DNA of 64,000 nucleotides, taken from positions 27,086 to 91,085 of the forward strand of contig JAFTGA010000031.1 in NCBI GenBank assembly GCA_017458145.1, given 5' to 3'. Positions 62,129 to 64,000 of this stretch are shown piece after piece. Below the pieces are notes generated by a model. It had not been told where the DNA came from. It saw only the letters and a list, made by a program, of their open reading frames with translations, and ran no database searches. Origin of the DNA: Bacteroidales bacterium. GTDB lineage: Bacteria > Bacteroidota > Bacteroidia > Bacteroidales > UBA932. A program made the position numbers and the translations under genes. Numbering within the stretch: position 1 is the first letter of the stretch; each line of letters opens with the position of its first letter.

Positions 62129-62155
62129 AAACGCCAACCGACAACAGAATAGACT

Positions 62156-62341
62156 ATGAAATCGACAGAACTACACAGGATTATCATCCGGAACGGCTGG
62201 ATCCTGCTACCCACGAAAGGGAAAGGAAGCCACACCCGGTACACCAAAGACGGAAGGATTTACAGAGTCCCTTTCCACAAAGGAAAAGAGATTGACAACG
62301 ATTTTGCAAAGAAAATTCTGAAGGACCTGGGGATTCAATAA
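62156..62341 (+). CDS. hicA: HicA toxin
   Basis: A 61-residue small dsRNA-binding-fold RNase. It shows the pattern RNGWILLPTKGKGSHTRY, with the catalytic histidine, and ends VPFHKGKEIDNDFAKKILKD. It cleaves mRNA when free. hicB follows after 26 bases. Confidence 0.92.
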   Translation: MKSTELHRIIIRNGWILLPTKGKGSHTRYTKDGRIYRVPFHKGKEIDNDFAKKILKDLGIQ

Positions 62342-62367
62342 TCCCTCCCTTCCCAAATTCATAAGAT

Positions 62368-62775
62368 ATGGAAAAGGTAGATATTACAATCAATGTAGCT
62401 CCGGACGGCTTCTATAGCGCATACTGCAACGATCATCCGGCACTTTTCGGCAGCGGGGAGACCCCGGAGGCCGCCCGCAAAGAGTTGGAAGAGACCCTTC
62501 GTCTGACCAAGGAGGACGGGCGGGATGCCGCATTCATCTATCCGGACTGGCTGGACGGGGATTACGAATTTGCCATCCACTGGGATGTCAGGACAATGCT
62601 GGAGTACTACTCGGGCATCATCACGCCGACGGCCCTCGGGAAGCTGTCCGGGATCCATCCGAAGCAACTGTGGGCCTACCAGCACGGCATGTCCAAGCCC
62701 AGGAAGGCCCAGGTGGCCAAGATTGAAGCAGCGCTTCACCGCCTCGGCCATGAACTCGCGAATACTTCTTTCTGA
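62368..62775 (+). CDS. hicB: HicB antitoxin
   Basis: The protein has 135 residues. The N-terminal partial RNase H-like domain (YSAYCNDHPALFGSGETPEA) is followed by a C-terminal helix-turn-helix (IHPKQLWAYQHGMSKPRKAQ). It binds HicA and represses the operon. Confidence 0.92.
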   Translation: MEKVDITINVAPDGFYSAYCNDHPALFGSGETPEAARKELEETLRLTKEDGRDAAFIYPDWLDGDYEFAIHWDVRTMLEYYSGIITPTALGKLSGIHPKQLWAYQHGMSKPRKAQVAKIEAALHRLGHELANTSF

Positions 62776-62821
62776 TGTTGTCTGGCGACACTTCGAAAGA
62801 GTTTGACACTAATCAACCAAG

Positions 62822-62900
62822 AAAAGAGCGAGTCCGCAGACCCGCTCTTGATGTTCTCACAACGGAATAATCCTTATTGTGAATGGCTTCGAATTTGTTT
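62822..62900 (-). ncRNA. Candidate tracrRNA of the type II CRISPR system
   Basis: On the minus strand a promoter (62903-62934) is followed by an anti-repeat-like segment (AAATTCGAAGCCATTCACAA, 62896-62877), then AAGGATTATTCC and GTTGTG, which can fold with CACAAT as a stem-loop, and then a 10-bp terminator hairpin AGAGCGGGTC/GACTCGCTCT (62848-62825) with TTTT. The order anti-repeat, nexus, terminator next to cas9 is that of type II-C tracrRNAs in Bacteroidetes. The expected crRNA repeat would begin near GTTGTGAATGGCTTCGAATT. The repeat itself is outside the window. Confidence 0.82.
62825..62848 (-). terminator. Rho-independent terminator of the tracrRNA
   Basis: A 10-bp stem with a 4-base loop (62835-62838) and a T-run ending at 62822 on the minus strand. 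Confidence 0.85.
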
Positions 62901-62902
62901 TG

Positions 62903-62934
62903 TAAAGATATACATCATTTTCGAGAATCACAAA
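62903..62934 (-). promoter_or_regulatory. Promoter of the tracrRNA
   Basis: Minus strand TTTG (62934-62931), 20 bases, TATCTTTA (62910-62903), close to consensus. Confidence 0.65.
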
Positions 62935-62943
62935 TATTCTTGT

Positions 62944-62951
62944 TATCTTTG
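62944..62951 (+). promoter_or_regulatory. -7 element of the cas9 promoter
   Basis: TATCTTTG, a perfect -7 match, 23 bases before the cas9 ATG. The -33 position reads TCGA, so it is weak. Confidence 0.6.
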
Positions 62952-62974
62952 AGGAAAGTGAAACTTACCAACAT

Positions 62975-64000
62975 ATGAAGAAGATACTTGGACTGGACCT
63001 CGGGACGACCAGCGTAGGCTGGGCCATTGTCAATCAAGCTGAGAAGGACTCGGAACATTCGGGGATTATCGCCTGTGGCTCCCGGGTCGTACCTTTAGCT
63101 GCAGACGAAGAGGACAATTTCGAGAAAGGAAAGGCTATTTCCACCAACGCTGAACGACGGCTCAAACGCAGTATGCGCCGTAATCTGCAGCGTAGAAAGC
63201 AAAGACGCGACAATCTGGTCAGTCTCTTTGCCCGAGAAGGCTGGATTCACGAAGGAGAATCGTTGTCCGAGCAAGGTAAGGACAGCACACACAGCACATT
63301 GAAGCTACGTGCCAAGGCCGCAAGCGAAGAAATATCCTTGAAGGATCTGGCCCGTGTATTTCTCAATATTAACAACAAGCGCGGCTATAAGAGTTCACGA
63401 AAGACGGATTCAATCGAAGATGGCCAGTTGATTGATGGGATGAAAGTAGCAAGGGACCTCCATCAGTCAGGCTTGACACCAGCGGCATACGCCCTGAAGA
63501 ATATGAGCAACGGCCATCTCGGGCACATCGATTTTTATCGTTCAGATCTTGTCGCCGAGTTGGAAGAAATCTGGAATTTCCAACTTCAATTTTATCCAGA
63601 ACTTCTCACGGACAATTTCAAGGAGCAGATTTCCAACCAAGGCAGGGCTGGCACCTCTCGTTTTTTTCAGAATAATTATAAGATATTTTCAGCCGACAAC
63701 AAGGGAAAAGACAGGCGTATAGTTGCGTTGCAATGGCGCGTCGACGCCCTTTCTAAAAGACTGTCCCCGGAAGTTCTCGCATATGTAATTTCGGATCTAA
63801 GAGGCAACATTCAGAACGCCAGCGGCTATCTTGCTGCGATCAGCGATCGCAGCAAAGAATTGTTCTTCTATAACGAGACCGTAGGACAGTATCTCTATCG
63901 CCAGCTGCAAACAGATTCCCTTTTCAGCACCTGCAATAAAGTTTTCTACCGACAGGATTATCGGGACGAATTTGACCGCATCTGGGACACACAAGCGCGC
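62975..64000 (+). CDS. cas9: CRISPR-associated endonuclease Cas9, N-terminal part (type II-C-like)
   Basis: Open from ATG 62975 to the window end, 342 codons with no stop. RuvC-I is at residues 3-18 (KILGLDLGTTSVGWAI) with the catalytic aspartate 7. An arginine-rich bridge helix follows at about 63-90 (AERRLKRSMRRNLQRRKQRR). The start of the recognition lobe has FLNINNKRGYKSSRKTD, as in Cas9 proteins of Bacteroidetes. The HNH, later RuvC and PAM-interacting parts lie outside the window. The tracrRNA candidate is divergent, directly upstream. The gene is probably followed by cas1, cas2 and the array. Confidence 0.93.
   Translation, partial: MKKILGLDLGTTSVGWAIVNQAEKDSEHSGIIACGSRVVPLAADEEDNFEKGKAISTNAERRLKRSMRRNLQRRKQRRDNLVSLFAREGWIHEGESLSEQGKDSTHSTLKLRAKAASEEISLKDLARVFLNINNKRGYKSSRKTDSIEDGQLIDGMKVARDLHQSGLTPAAYALKNMSNGHLGHIDFYRSDLVAELEEIWNFQLQFYPELLTDNFKEQISNQGRAGTSRFFQNNYKIFSADNKGKDRRIVALQWRVDALSKRLSPEVLAYVISDLRGNIQNASGYLAAISDRSKELFFYNETVGQYLYRQLQTDSLFSTCNKVFYRQDYRDEFDRIWDTQAR

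Larger units (their letters stand above)
61853..62155. other. Intergenic region with gene remnant and hicA promoter
   Basis: Holds a long hairpin with 15-bp arms (61950-61964 and 61982-61996), an open C-terminal peptide on the minus strand (62005-62058) and the hicAB promoter (62098-62128). Nothing else is recognised. Confidence 0.7.

Overview
The window looks like a chromosome segment of a GC-rich member of the Bacteroidales. Evidence seen directly: promoters of the Bacteroidetes type (TTTG, about 19 bases, TAnnTTTG), weak ribosome binding sites, a DUF4837 lipoprotein gene between rseP and a tRNA-Glu gene, and gene content typical of that order. The exact genus cannot be read from the sequence.

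Region 1 (1-16958) is core chromosome. It holds the end of proA, ridA, a tandem-domain esterase, a reduced dihydropyrimidine dehydrogenase, and a K+/H+ antiporter with a STAS protein and a SpoIIE-type phosphatase/kinase fusion (a partner-switching signalling set). It continues with a phosphotransferase-like protein, an HD hydrolase next to a RelA/SpoT-type synthetase, def, ruvX, an M23 peptidase, dxr, rseP, a DUF4837 lipoprotein, tRNA-Glu, rpsT and tRNA-Pro.

Region 2 (16940-60470) is a complete siphovirus-like prophage of 43.5 kb inserted in the 3' end of tRNA-Pro(CGG). A 35-bp perfect direct repeat marks both ends, and it includes one arm of the tRNA terminator. The integrase is at the left end. 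Almost all other genes are on the minus strand. From left to right they are lysis genes (M15 endolysin, holin-like and spanin-like proteins), tail fibre with S74 chaperone, tail tip, tape measure, an accessory protease operon with an adjacent candidate structured RNA, head-tail connectors, portal, terminase, tail tube candidate, major capsid protein and prohead protease. Then come a late-promoter region with 14 GGTAG/CTACC motifs, a toxin-antitoxin-SecB-like chaperone (TAC) cassette, a primase-ATPase, a second tyrosine recombinase, an HNH-like/sigma fusion and a series of small early genes. The switch region at 57956-58067 has a Cro-like gene facing a coiled-coil repressor, with three copies of the operator GTTTCnGAAAC. 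To its right lies cargo: a membrane-anchored exonuclease-BRCT protein that seems to have been inserted into the repressor's repeat tail, and a small trypco2-like protein.

Region 3 (60471-64000) is a defence-type island beyond the right attachment site: a DUF4143 ATPase, the remnant of a lost gene, HicAB, and the start of a type II CRISPR-Cas locus. The first 342 codons of cas9 run off the window. Just upstream, on the opposite strand, is a clear candidate tracrRNA (anti-repeat, conserved-looking nexus and a 10-bp terminator hairpin) with its own promoter. No CRISPR array lies inside the window.

The strongest leads for new biology are the TAC cassette carried by the prophage, the cas9/tracrRNA pair, the membrane exonuclease cargo with its insertion scar, and the protease operon with the structured RNA beside it.
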